Assembly (NCBI GenBank): GCA_044348005.1
Contig: JBIKTR010000005.1
Span: 77,910 to 141,909 of the forward strand
From: JAJTHC01 sp044348005
GTDB lineage: Bacteria; Cyanobacteriota; Vampirovibrionia; Vampirovibrionales; JAJTHC01
DNA: 64,000 bases
Direction of reading: 5' to 3'
Within the stretch, counting starts at the first letter, position 1; every line of letters begins with the position of its first letter. The notes under the pieces were generated by a model. It saw only the letters and a list, made by a program, of their open reading frames with translations, was not told the origin of the DNA and ran no database searches. The position numbers and the translations under genes are program-made. Of this stretch, positions 48,260 to 56,944 are shown in pieces.

Positions 48260-49899
48260 GCCACGGGAACCGTTGCCAACTGTTGCTGGACCTTATTAAG
48301 TTCTACGGCCAATTTCTTTTCGTCTCGTTCGTTTTTGTTGGTCAGGCCCGTGAACTTTTTAAAGCCTTTGTCGACCCATGGGGCGGCAACAGCGTTCAAT
48401 ACCATACCAATGCCCATACCTGCTGCAATCGCAGGAAGGGCTGGTAGGGCGAACAATGAAACGATACCCACCGTAGCTGCCCCTACAGCTAGGTTTGTCG
48501 TTAAATCTGCGACAGCTTTGCGGTGATCTCCTTTTATCATGTTGTTACTAAAATTGAAGACTTCTAAAGCAGCACCTACAATCGCAAGCCCTTTGGTTAC
48601 CTTCCCCATAATTCCCGTGTAATTACGAAGAGCGCCCATTTTTCCTTTTGATTTCACCGTATCAGCAAGCTTTGCCTTAGTTTTATCTGTGCCTTTTGTA
48701 AAAGTGCCAGCATTATGTTCGTTGGCTTTACTCGCTGTTTTTAATGCGTTTTTAACTTTATTAATGTTTCCTTCTTGAATGCGTTTTTGTATATTTTGCA
48801 ATTGTTCCTTACTGAAGCCATGCGATTTTAACTGATCGTACAGTTGCATGCTCTTGGCTCTGTCATTATTAAAGAAGTTGACCGCCCTTTGCAAGCGGGT
48901 CGGTTTTTCCATTAAACCTGCTGCGAGCTCATCGAGATTTGTACCTGTCGAAAGATGTTTCGCTACAAACTGAGCATTGCTTCTATTCAACTTAACCACA
49001 TGCTTGCGTTGTGCTTCAACAAGGTTGTTTATTTGATTCACTCGGGTTTGTTGAGCGGCCTGATTAGCAGTACCTTGTGGGAGTTTGCCTAACGCAGCTT
49101 TTTCTATTTCTTGCATTTTTTCTAAATGAAGTAAGGATTTACTGGCTTCTTGCAAGCGAATTTGGTCGAACTCTAGGTACTTCGCCTGTGCCGCTGCTTC
49201 TGCCGCCGCAACAGTTTCTTGTTTTACATTTGGTGTGCTTTTAAGTTTTTTCAATTCTGCGACAGCGTTGGCATAGCCTCTAGCACTTTCCGCGACTGGT
49301 TCACTATGCCCCCGCATAAGAAGGGAATCATTAAATGGACCTGAAGTATCCAGCCCCCTCAACCTAAGCGCGCGTATATTTCCGGCTTTTTGAAACCAGT
49401 TATTAGTTCTAGGGGCATAACTCAATACTTCGCCATTAGCGTTAACGGTATGCATCTCAAGATTAGGAAAATCAGTCCTAATGTTTCTTATTCTTGGATT
49501 AAGTGGATTCCCATCCGTACCAAGTAAAGCCATGCCATGCTTTTGAGCCGTTCGTTGCCATAAGTCAATAGGGCCCTTCTTAAGAGCAGGATCCGCATAA
49601 TAACGATTAAAATGCTTCCGTTCTAGTCGATTATTGAGCCAAGGTAACTTGTTAAACACGTGGTGTTCTATTAAACTTTGATCATTCCAGTTGCCCTGCA
49701 AGGCACCTGCCAAACCCAAACTAGAAACACCTAGTTCACTTTGTTTGTAAGCCCCCACTGCCGCACCAGAAAGAACCCCCGCTCCCATCATTTGTGCTAA
49801 CACGGCCGCTTCATCTTCGTTAAAGGCCACTGCATTAGCTTGTAGTCCTTGCGCTTGTGGTTGCGTATTAGAGTATGAATTAGATTGAATACCTGTCAT
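48256..49899 (-). CDS. large hypothetical protein, effector-like architecture
   Basis: 547 residues. The N-terminal 25 residues are Ser/Asn/Gln-rich without a signal peptide. Residues 200-420 are highly helical and charged (coiled-coil tendency). Residues about 440-510 contain hydrophobic helices rich in Gly/Ala/Val (LAIVGAALEVFNFSNNM, LAVGAATVGIVSLFALPALPAIAAGMGIGM) resembling the membrane-active tails of secreted toxins or effectors. AAGGA precedes the ATG. No family recognised and no immunity gene identified nearby; secretion is an inference. Confidence 0.55.
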   Translation of the reverse strand: MTGIQSNSYSNTQPQAQGLQANAVAFNEDEAAVLAQMMGAGVLSGAAVGAYKQSELGVSSLGLAGALQGNWNDQSLIEHHVFNKLPWLNNRLERKHFNRYYADPALKKGPIDLWQRTAQKHGMALLGTDGNPLNPRIRNIRTDFPNLEMHTVNANGEVLSYAPRTNNWFQKAGNIRALRLRGLDTSGPFNDSLLMRGHSEPVAESARGYANAVAELKKLKSTPNVKQETVAAAEAAAQAKYLEFDQIRLQEASKSLLHLEKMQEIEKAALGKLPQGTANQAAQQTRVNQINNLVEAQRKHVVKLNRSNAQFVAKHLSTGTNLDELAAGLMEKPTRLQRAVNFFNNDRAKSMQLYDQLKSHGFSKEQLQNIQKRIQEGNINKVKNALKTASKANEHNAGTFTKGTDKTKAKLADTVKSKGKMGALRNYTGIMGKVTKGLAIVGAALEVFNFSNNMIKGDHRKAVADLTTNLAVGAATVGIVSLFALPALPAIAAGMGIGMVLNAVAAPWVDKGFKKFTGLTNKNERDEKKLAVELNKVQQQLATVPVA

Positions 49900-50026
49900 G
49901 ATTCGTCCTTGATATGCTTATGAAAAAGCGGTATGATGTCCTAAAAAAAAGTGTCCAAAAATTTAAACTACGTCTTACCAGCATAAAACCCAAATGCGAT
50001 TACTTTTGTGCGGGGCGTGTTAGGTT

Positions 50027-51697
50027 TTAATCGAATTGGTTAGAGGAGGCGTTATTCAATTTTTGCTTTAAGCGTTGGACGACTTCATCCACTTCACGAA
50101 TGCCAAGGGCATGACACAACCCCACATAAAGCCCACCTCCTACCCCAAGGGTCAGTAGGCTTATCCACACGGCACGGGCAAAGGCAAGCGATTGAATGGC
50201 AACAGGCAAATACGCAAAACTTTGCTTAGCCAAATATAACAGCCCCAGCATGGGTAAAGACGCCAACGTCAACTTGCCCAACGTCACGCTTAACGCTTTA
50301 ATAGGCAACAACTTAAAATACTGACGCTTCAACACGTAAGACAACACCACTAAATTAAACAGTGTAATCCCCGTAATGGACGCCGTAATGCCCGCGATCC
50401 CCATTTTTAGCTTCACAATGAACACGTAATTCATCACCGCTTTTAGGGCAATGGCCATCAAGCCTACTAGCATAGGAGTTTTAGAATCTTGATAGGCATA
50501 AAAAACGCGGGTGACGGTGTCTCTCGCGAAATAAGGAATAATCTGCAGGCTTTGCCACGCAATAGCCACTGCCAAAAGGCTCGCATCTTCTGCGCCAAAA
50601 CGACCGTGCGAAAACAACGATTCAATAAACGGCAACGGTGCAAGCCCTAAAATCAACATCATCGGTAGGGACAAAAACCAAAGCCCCCCAATACTTTTAA
50701 GCAATAAGGATGCCAAGGCGTCTTGGTTTTTCGTATTCACCAATTCCACTAAGCGCGGAAACAACGGCACCAATAACGCGGTTTGCAATACGCCCAAGGG
50801 CAATTGAATCAAGCGGTTTGAAAACACCACGGCTGACCACGCCCCTTCAGGCAAATCCGCCACAAAAAACATGTCCACATAAATCATCAATTGCCCCATT
50901 GAAGAACCCAACACCGCAGGCCACAGCAAGTGGAACCACGCTTTTGCTTCAGGCGACTGCCACTCTTTTAAGCGAAGCATCCCCGAAAAGCCTTTGCCGA
51001 AAAATTCAGGCAATTGTAACAATCCTTGTAACACAGCGCCTAATAAAGACGCCCACGCCAGAACCAAGCCCGTTTCATCCGCCCCAAAAAACACCAAAGC
51101 CAGCATCATCACCACGCTCATCACCACAGGCGACAACGCCGGCCACACGTAAACATGCAACATGTTTAACGCCCCATACAAAAAGCCCACCAGCCCCCCT
51201 ATCCAAATAATGGGGGCCATAATCTGTAATTGCGTTGCGGCCAAATTCACGAGTTCAGCTTTGGCGCCATGGCCTAAAATTAGGGACATAATCGGGTGAG
51301 CAAAAAAGTACACCAAAACACTCAAAATCGCAAACACCAAGCCCGTCAATGTAGTAAGTGTACTGGCGAGTTGCTTGGCTTTTTGAGACGGCACGAGCTG
51401 ACCAGCAGGGTTTTTTTCAAGTAACGCGGTAAAAATACTAACGGTTGCCGTATGAAATGGCCCACCCAAGCCCCCCAGCAAAATCAGGGAAAATTGGGGC
51501 AACTGAAACGCGGCAAAGTAGGCGTCGCTCACCACACTAAAGCCGTAGTGTTGGGCAATCATCACATCACGCACAAATCCAGCCAGTTTAGAAAGGAGTA
51601 ACAACACTGCCATAAAACTGGCGGCTTTTAGCAAGCTTTTTTGCACAGGCACTTCAGAAGAGGGAGGAGGTGTTTGTAACGCTTCAGGCGGCGCCAT
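50027..51697 (-). CDS. murJ: lipid II flippase MurJ
   Basis: A 556-residue multi-pass protein of the MviN/MurJ family that moves lipid II across the inner membrane for peptidoglycan synthesis. About fourteen helices are visible; family marks include LLSKLAGFVRDVMIAQHYG near 35-53 and the FYAYQDSKTPM loop. The start codon lies within the last codons of the upstream nucleotidyltransferase gene (14-base overlap), so translation is coupled. A G9 run (51700-51708) lies three bases before the start. Confidence 0.93.
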   Translation of the reverse strand: MAPPEALQTPPPSSEVPVQKSLLKAASFMAVLLLLSKLAGFVRDVMIAQHYGFSVVSDAYFAAFQLPQFSLILLGGLGGPFHTATVSIFTALLEKNPAGQLVPSQKAKQLASTLTTLTGLVFAILSVLVYFFAHPIMSLILGHGAKAELVNLAATQLQIMAPIIWIGGLVGFLYGALNMLHVYVWPALSPVVMSVVMMLALVFFGADETGLVLAWASLLGAVLQGLLQLPEFFGKGFSGMLRLKEWQSPEAKAWFHLLWPAVLGSSMGQLMIYVDMFFVADLPEGAWSAVVFSNRLIQLPLGVLQTALLVPLFPRLVELVNTKNQDALASLLLKSIGGLWFLSLPMMLILGLAPLPFIESLFSHGRFGAEDASLLAVAIAWQSLQIIPYFARDTVTRVFYAYQDSKTPMLVGLMAIALKAVMNYVFIVKLKMGIAGITASITGITLFNLVVLSYVLKRQYFKLLPIKALSVTLGKLTLASLPMLGLLYLAKQSFAYLPVAIQSLAFARAVWISLLTLGVGGGLYVGLCHALGIREVDEVVQRLKQKLNNASSNQFD

Positions 51698-53486
51698 GAG
51701 GGGGGGGGTCCATTTCTTTTAAGAACTCTTGTACATAGGCGATTTCATCGGCACGGTTTTGCACTTGGCCAGTAATACGCGCGATTCGCAAGCGTTTTAA
51801 GCACTTGCCAATGGCTTCACCCTTGGGCAGGCCCAAATCAATTAAATCATCGCCTGTTAAGTCGGGTTTTAAGCCACGCCAGCGTTTGAGGTAACGGGTC
51901 AAGGGTTCAAGCCAAGCTTGGGCGTTTTCTTGCTGTAAAACGTAAGCAATTAGGGCAATTGATTCGTAAGCGTCAAAGGCGTTGCATAATTGTAAGGCAG
52001 ATGCATCTAAATTAAGTTGCTTGAGCGGTTGACGTTCTAAAAGCTTATTGTAATCGCTTAAAATGTCTTTGCATCCGCGGGTGAGTTCAAGGCGAATCAT
52101 GAGTTTTTGACTCAACGCCACTTGCCCACGCAGCGGAGCCAACAGGTAACATAGGTAAATATACCACAAGGCCCGTTCATTACAGGTGTCAGGGTCTAAA
52201 GGATCGCAGTAGGGCGATTCTAGTTGAAAGACGTCTTGCAGGTTGTTTTGTACGTCCGCCCAAAGGTGTTGTAACTGCACCAAACTTTCCACAATGGCGC
52301 GACGCTCTTCAAAACTCAAGTGAAGGGGTTGGGGGTCTTCAGCACTTTCTGAAAAGCTCATCATAAACAGTTTGATGCCTTGCATGCCTAAAAACTGGTT
52401 GAAGAGGTCATGCTTGAGTTTTGAAGGTGGTAAAGACAGCCACTCTTTCAGGGATTCTTTGATTCTGGCCCCCCCCCCTTTGTAACAGGTCACATGCAAC
52501 ATGCTTAAGGCTTCTTGCATGAGCCACTGCGTTTGAGGCGAAAGCTGAAAGCAAAGGCGATTGGCAAACTTAAAGGCCCTTAATATCCGAGAAGGATCTT
52601 CAAAAAAGGTGGCCCCTGTGAGTACATGAATCGCTCGTGCTTCTAAGTCTTGCAAGCCATTGACGTAATCGTAAAGCATGCCTACATCATGAATGGCGAG
52701 TGCCAGCGTGTTGACGCTAAAATCTCGACGGCGTATATCTTCGTACAACGGCACGCCTCGCTTCGTTACGGTGGGCAATGCCCCACAATAGGGGTAGCGT
52801 TCTTCTCGAGTGGACGCCATGTCCAACATAATTAAATCTTTGTACTGTAGCTTTGCGGTGCCAAACTCTGCGTAAACTTCTTCAATACGAAAGTTACGAG
52901 ATTGAGAATCCACGGCTTGAGCGGCCTTGTCACCTTGGCCTTCAACGGTAATGTCCACATCCCGAATAAGCATTTTACGGTCTTCAGTCAAAATCAAATC
53001 CCGCGCCACCCCCCCAATCAGATAGCCTTGTAACTGAAAGCGTTTAAATAAGGATTGTAATTCATACAATGCCGCAATAAACTTGACGGGAAACAACACG
53101 CCAAGCTGTTGCTTCATGTCAAATTCATGCTTGTGGTGCGATTCCTTTAAGTACGTTTCATTTAACAGTAGGGCAGGAAAGATGTTTTGCACAAAGTTTT
53201 GAGTCGGCAGGTAAGGTACGCTGATCACACGAACAGGCAACTGCCCCAATTGCATAGAAACCATGCGTTCTAAATCGGCCCGAAACACCACGAATTCAAA
53301 GCCGTTTTGAAGGAAGCTTTCCGCAGAAGCCACGGCATGAAGATCCACAGGGGCATAAAAGCAGGGGGTGGCTTCCGACTGAAAACGAAGTAAGGCCTCT
53401 TCAATGGGGATTTGAGCCTCAAGCGTCCATGGGGTGGCTTGAACCAAAAAAGATTTCTTTTTTTTAGGGATTTCAGAGGTAGACAT
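51684..53486 (-). CDS. CCA-adding enzyme / poly(A) polymerase-type tRNA nucleotidyltransferase with N-terminal extension
   Basis: 600 residues from the ATG at 53486; a GTG two codons earlier is an alternative. The class II nucleotidyltransferase head is complete: LIGGVARDLIL (156-166) and the metal site DVDITVEG (176-183), then RRRDFSVNTLALAI. These enzymes build or repair the tRNA 3' CCA end. Residues 1-135 form an extra domain without a recognised family. Ten C bases (52469-52478) in the coding region give Gly-Gly-Gly-Ala and are prone to slippage. Coupled to murJ. Confidence 0.88.
   Translation of the reverse strand: MSTSEIPKKKKSFLVQATPWTLEAQIPIEEALLRFQSEATPCFYAPVDLHAVASAESFLQNGFEFVVFRADLERMVSMQLGQLPVRVISVPYLPTQNFVQNIFPALLLNETYLKESHHKHEFDMKQQLGVLFPVKFIAALYELQSLFKRFQLQGYLIGGVARDLILTEDRKMLIRDVDITVEGQGDKAAQAVDSQSRNFRIEEVYAEFGTAKLQYKDLIMLDMASTREERYPYCGALPTVTKRGVPLYEDIRRRDFSVNTLALAIHDVGMLYDYVNGLQDLEARAIHVLTGATFFEDPSRILRAFKFANRLCFQLSPQTQWLMQEALSMLHVTCYKGGGARIKESLKEWLSLPPSKLKHDLFNQFLGMQGIKLFMMSFSESAEDPQPLHLSFEERRAIVESLVQLQHLWADVQNNLQDVFQLESPYCDPLDPDTCNERALWYIYLCYLLAPLRGQVALSQKLMIRLELTRGCKDILSDYNKLLERQPLKQLNLDASALQLCNAFDAYESIALIAYVLQQENAQAWLEPLTRYLKRWRGLKPDLTGDDLIDLGLPKGEAIGKCLKRLRIARITGQVQNRADEIAYVQEFLKEMDPPPHGAA
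52469..52478 (-). repeat. C10/G10 homopolymer in the CCA-type gene
   Basis: Ten C on the plus strand (G on the coding strand). A one-base change would truncate the C-terminal half of the enzyme. Confidence 0.85.
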
Positions 53487-53904
53487 GAACACTCGTGAAG
53501 GGGTTTAGGTGAATTTTCTTTATTCTATCAGAAAAACAAATGGACCAAACAAAAAAACGATTTCAGGTCCTTTGTTCAATGTGTGAACCATTCACTCAGT
53601 TTGTGAACAATTATTACAAAAATATAATTTTAAGATTTAAATCTCTTTTATTTAGATAACACAGACGAGACTCATTGATTTACGGATTTAGACGTATAGA
53701 GTGTGCCTTTGTTTGCAAACCTATAAACTCACAGATTTTTTGAGCATGCACTTCCTTTTCGTCTAAGGAACTGCACGAGAGGACCTGACGAAAAGGCGAC
53801 CCTTTATGATATTGACCCAAAAACTTCGTCTCGCATAGGAACCCATAGATTTTTAATACTGAAAACACTTCATTTACATTAGAGAAAAGAAACGAGGAGA
53901 CATT
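53487..53904. other. AT-rich intergenic region, no gene seen
   Basis: Over 400 bases. A five-base inverted repeat (GTGAA-CCA-TTCAC, 53583-53595) and a nearby TTTGTGAACA resemble the TTGTGAACA arm at 36711. An open frame at 53680-53868 lacks a ribosome site. It probably holds the promoters of the two divergent genes, but no box pair is convincing. Confidence 0.4.
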
Positions 53905-54858
53905 ATGAGTTACAATATGAGCCCACCCATTGGTTATGCACCAAACCCTTGGAGCAATCTAAACCAAGTGGGGGCCAATAACTATACTTTAGTACAACCC
54001 GGTAAAAATGCTTGGATCGATCAAGACAGCACCGGGGGCTGGCAGTCAAGAATTGACAGTTACGGTAAAGACACCGTAAGCTTTCAAACAGGGGGGCATA
54101 ACCTAATTGCCAACAGCTATAATGCGGGCAATACGTTGTTTGATCAAAGTTACGCCAACCAACAATTTGCCAACGTGTATGGCGGAAACTTTAACGTCAA
54201 CCAAAAATATGGCGACTTCGGTCAAGGCAATTTTTACGGGGGTTATGGCAACTTTAATACGGATTACATCAATAATTCCAACGCTTGGTTTTCGGGTAGT
54301 CAATTTAACGCCAATCAAAACCGTGGTTTCTATGCCAGCACCTTTGCAGACAACAGCACGGGTAACATCAACCACTTAGGCAACCAGTATTCCAACGTTC
54401 AAAACACCAATGGTACGGTTAATTCAAACCAAGTAAGTGGCTATGCGAACTACGCCACCAATGGGCCTCAAGCAAATGGAAATTACAACCAACAAGCCAG
54501 TTTCAACAACTTTGGCAACTTTGGTGGAAATGTAAACACCACCCAAAACGGTTTTGCTTCAACGGCTTACAACGTTCGTGGAACGGGCACCTATAGCCAG
54601 CAAGGTGGATCTTTCGCTACAGCCGTCAACGGTGCGCAAGGTACAGGTTCTTTCACGCAAGGGAACGTGTACAACAACGGTTTTAACGCCAGTGCTTCTG
54701 GAGCGTTGTTTAACCAAACGGGCTACAGAAATGGTGTGGTGGCGTATGCTGGTTCCAACACCGAAGCTTACCAAAAAGGAAGCATTAACGATATTTGGAG
54801 CTACGGTCAAGCCTTGACTGGCACGCAGAATGGTGTTAAGAACACCGCCTTGATTTAA
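53905..54858 (+). CDS. Asn/Gly/Gln/Tyr-rich repeat protein (amyloid- or beta-solenoid-like)
   Basis: 317 residues behind a strong GAGGAG site. The composition is extreme: Asn, Gly, Gln, Tyr, Ser, Ala and Phe dominate, charged residues are rare and there is no cysteine. From residue 70 it alternates polar and aromatic positions with recurring N-x-N-Q, G-N-F, G-T-G and Q-G motifs (for example NFNVNQKYGDFGQGNFYGGY), as in curli-type and other functional amyloids or beta-solenoids. No signal peptide is seen, so export would need a dedicated route. It ends in a strong terminator. Function unknown. Confidence 0.65.
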   Translation: MSYNMSPPIGYAPNPWSNLNQVGANNYTLVQPGKNAWIDQDSTGGWQSRIDSYGKDTVSFQTGGHNLIANSYNAGNTLFDQSYANQQFANVYGGNFNVNQKYGDFGQGNFYGGYGNFNTDYINNSNAWFSGSQFNANQNRGFYASTFADNSTGNINHLGNQYSNVQNTNGTVNSNQVSGYANYATNGPQANGNYNQQASFNNFGNFGGNVNTTQNGFASTAYNVRGTGTYSQQGGSFATAVNGAQGTGSFTQGNVYNNGFNASASGALFNQTGYRNGVVAYAGSNTEAYQKGSINDIWSYGQALTGTQNGVKNTALI

Positions 54859-54879
54859 CGATCAGCACTACTTTTTTAG

Positions 54880-54918
54880 CCCCCCTTCTTAAACAGGAAG
54901 GGGGGGTCGTTTTTTTTT
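54880..54918 (+). terminator. Rho-independent terminator
   Basis: CCCCCCTTC with GAAGGGGGG and an eight-to-nine-base loop is followed by nine T. The loop contains the yidC stop codon of the opposite strand. Confidence 0.9.
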
Positions 54919-56019
54919 GTTTTGGGTGAAAGTAGGGTTCTTATTGACGGGGGACACGAGTAATTTAGGATCCCCCGCATTAGGTGTGTTTTGATCCTTC
55001 TTATACAAGTACAGATTCTGCACCAGCATCATCACCATGGTGGTGACGAGATAGAGCATCACCCCAGCAGGGATCTGAATAATCAGCATCAACACGGAAA
55101 ACAGAATGGGCATAAACTTGTTCATCAAGGCTTGAGGCCCTTCCGTAGGGGCCGCCGCCCCCGACATCAACGTCATGGACCACTGATACGCCCAACTCAA
55201 GATGCCGTAAATCACAATCAAGCCCAACACGCCGAAGTGATACACCGTTTGCGTTTTGCGGGTAGGCAGTTCACTACTGAAATCTTTGCCATCTTTTGCG
55301 GGGACAAAACTGAGGTTTTCCACTTCTTTAGAGCTCGGGTTAATCACCGATCCTGTAATTTTCACGATGTTATGCACGTAAGTGTCGTCAAAGCCCAGAT
55401 CGCTCTGATGCAGGGTAAAACGCAAGGGCTTACCCGCAATCGGAGGCTGCGGTTCTGCCGTATAAAGCTTTTTAAGATCGTTCATGCGCAGGCTATTAAC
55501 AGGGAAGGTTTCAGGATCTGCCACGCCTTTGAGGTATACTTCAATGCTTTTGCCCGCTTCAAACTCACGCGTGGAAGAATCAACTGCTAAAGCCCCATCC
55601 AGCGGATCGCCGCCATTGGAGCGCCAAGTATGGTGCAAATGTTCGATGAAACCGAAGTGTTCCGCCCCAGCGAGTTGCATAAACGCAGGAGACGACAAGG
55701 CGCCGTAAAGGGCAATGAAAATGGGGATTTGCAAGAGCATGGGCAAGCAACCCGCCAGTGGGTTAAACTTGTTGGTGCTGTAAAAGGCCATGACTTCTTT
55801 TTGCATGGCGGCCGGATCGTCTTTATATTTGTCTTGAATCTCTTTGAGCTTGGGTTGCATGGCTTGCATGGCCTTCATGGATTCGGTTTGCTTGGAGTTC
55901 AAGGGCCACAACATCAAGCGCATCAACACGGTAAAGACGATAATCGCCCAGCCGTAGCTCCCTAAAAAGCCGTTTAAAAAGCTCAAGGCTCCAATCATGG
56001 GTTGAAATAAAAAATCCAT
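54889..56019 (-). CDS. yidC: membrane protein insertase YidC
   Basis: 376 residues. YidC inserts and folds inner-membrane proteins, alone or with SecYEG. The first helix (about 20-38, YGWAIIVFTVLMRLMLWPL), the basic KQTESMKAMQAMQPKLKEIQ coil and the hairpin PAAMQKEVMAFYSTNKFNPL are diagnostic. A soluble insertion of about 110 residues (about 130-250) lies between helices instead of the N-terminal P1 domain of proteobacteria, an arrangement known from cyanobacterial homologues. AAGGGAG precedes the ATG. The common rpmH-rnpA neighbours are absent. Confidence 0.95.
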   Translation of the reverse strand: MDFLFQPMIGALSFLNGFLGSYGWAIIVFTVLMRLMLWPLNSKQTESMKAMQAMQPKLKEIQDKYKDDPAAMQKEVMAFYSTNKFNPLAGCLPMLLQIPIFIALYGALSSPAFMQLAGAEHFGFIEHLHHTWRSNGGDPLDGALAVDSSTREFEAGKSIEVYLKGVADPETFPVNSLRMNDLKKLYTAEPQPPIAGKPLRFTLHQSDLGFDDTYVHNIVKITGSVINPSSKEVENLSFVPAKDGKDFSSELPTRKTQTVYHFGVLGLIVIYGILSWAYQWSMTLMSGAAAPTEGPQALMNKFMPILFSVLMLIIQIPAGVMLYLVTTMVMMLVQNLYLYKKDQNTPNAGDPKLLVSPVNKNPTFTQNKKKRPPLPV

Positions 56020-56149
56020 TGGGCAACGCTCCCTTGCGAAACTGTTCGTTAATATCTGTCTGCCCCTAGTTTACTAGAAACATATTTTAATTTCAAATAC
56101 GTAAAATCTAAAGAAAATCGGAAGCCGTCTTCTGTCCTCTTTCCTAATT

Positions 56150-56798
56150 GAGACACTTAACTAAATAGCTGTTATAATAGTACTCTAAGTCTATTAAGGA
56201 GTATTAAAAAATGCAGTGTCCCAAATGTGGTAGTTTTGACAAAGTCAAAGCAGGATTTATTGGAGAAAACCAACGCTATCAATGCAAGAATTGTCCCTGT
56301 AAATATACACGTTCTACCCCCAAAGGGCTTGCTCCGCACTTGTGGGAGCTCGCCAGAAATCTCTATTTGTCTGGGGTTTCTTTCCGCCAAATTGGTAAAT
56401 TGATTGGAGTTTCAACAGTGGCGGTGCTTAAACACATTCGAAAAATGGACACTTCAGGATCTCGGCTCCAACCGCAACCCGTCACCGTGGTTGAGCTGGA
56501 TGAGTTCTGCACCTTTTTGACTAAAAAAAACGCAAAATATGGGTATGGCTGGCTGTGTGTCGAGAAACGCGACGAATTGTTGACTGGGAAGTGGGTTGTC
56601 GTGGCCTTAAAACCCTGAGAAAGCTATGGAAACGCCTCCAGTTATTTCAGATTGAGGTGTATTGTGCAGACCCACTGGATCGCTCGCTTTAAGCGTCGTG
56701 GGAAGGTGGTGCCTCGGAGCCTGAAAGACTTAATTCATGCGGTAGCTATTTACTTCCACCAAGTCAACTTAAAATATAGCTAAATAGTTAAATTTCTC
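56150..56798 (+). mobile_element. degenerate IS1-family insertion sequence
   Basis: Terminal inverted repeats of about 26 bases: the left end GAGACACTTAACTAAATAGC matches the right end GAGAAATTTAACTATTTAGC (reverse strand) with few changes. The element is 649 bases, shorter than the usual 770 or so, and contains a broken transposase. No target duplication was found. Confidence 0.75.
56211..56782 (+). pseudogene. broken IS1-family transposase
   Basis: The first 135 codons carry the InsA-type zinc motif (CPKCGSFDKVKAG, CKNCPCKYTR), a helix-turn-helix and the start of the DDE domain (VVELDEFCTFLTKK). A frameshift near 56590-56615 moves the reading into another frame, where GLKTLRKLWKRLQ and VYCADP (the second acidic block) continue. 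A deletion then joins to HWIARFKRRGKVV near the end. It cannot make an active transposase. GC content and frame breaks mark it as an old insertion just outside the restriction-modification island. Confidence 0.8.
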
Positions 56799-56929
56799 AC
56801 AAAGAAAAATACACTTGGTTGGAAGCATTTCGAACTTCTTTAACCGAGACTTCCCCCACTTTAGGGCGTCAAATGACACAGCTTCTTTCATTGGGTTGAC
56901 CTGAAGAAACAGGGTGAAATGTTGCTTTA

Positions 56930-56938
56930 TGTTATAAT
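56930..56938 (+). promoter_or_regulatory. extended -10 promoter, likely leaderless hsdR
   Basis: TGT-TATAAT (56930-56938) ends six bases before the hsdR ATG and no ribosome site is present, so transcription probably begins at the start codon. Confidence 0.55.
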
Positions 56939-56944
56939 ATAAAA

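Noticed and set aside
53680..53868. 62-codon minus-strand frame before the repeat protein
   Set aside because: No start signals or recognisable features.
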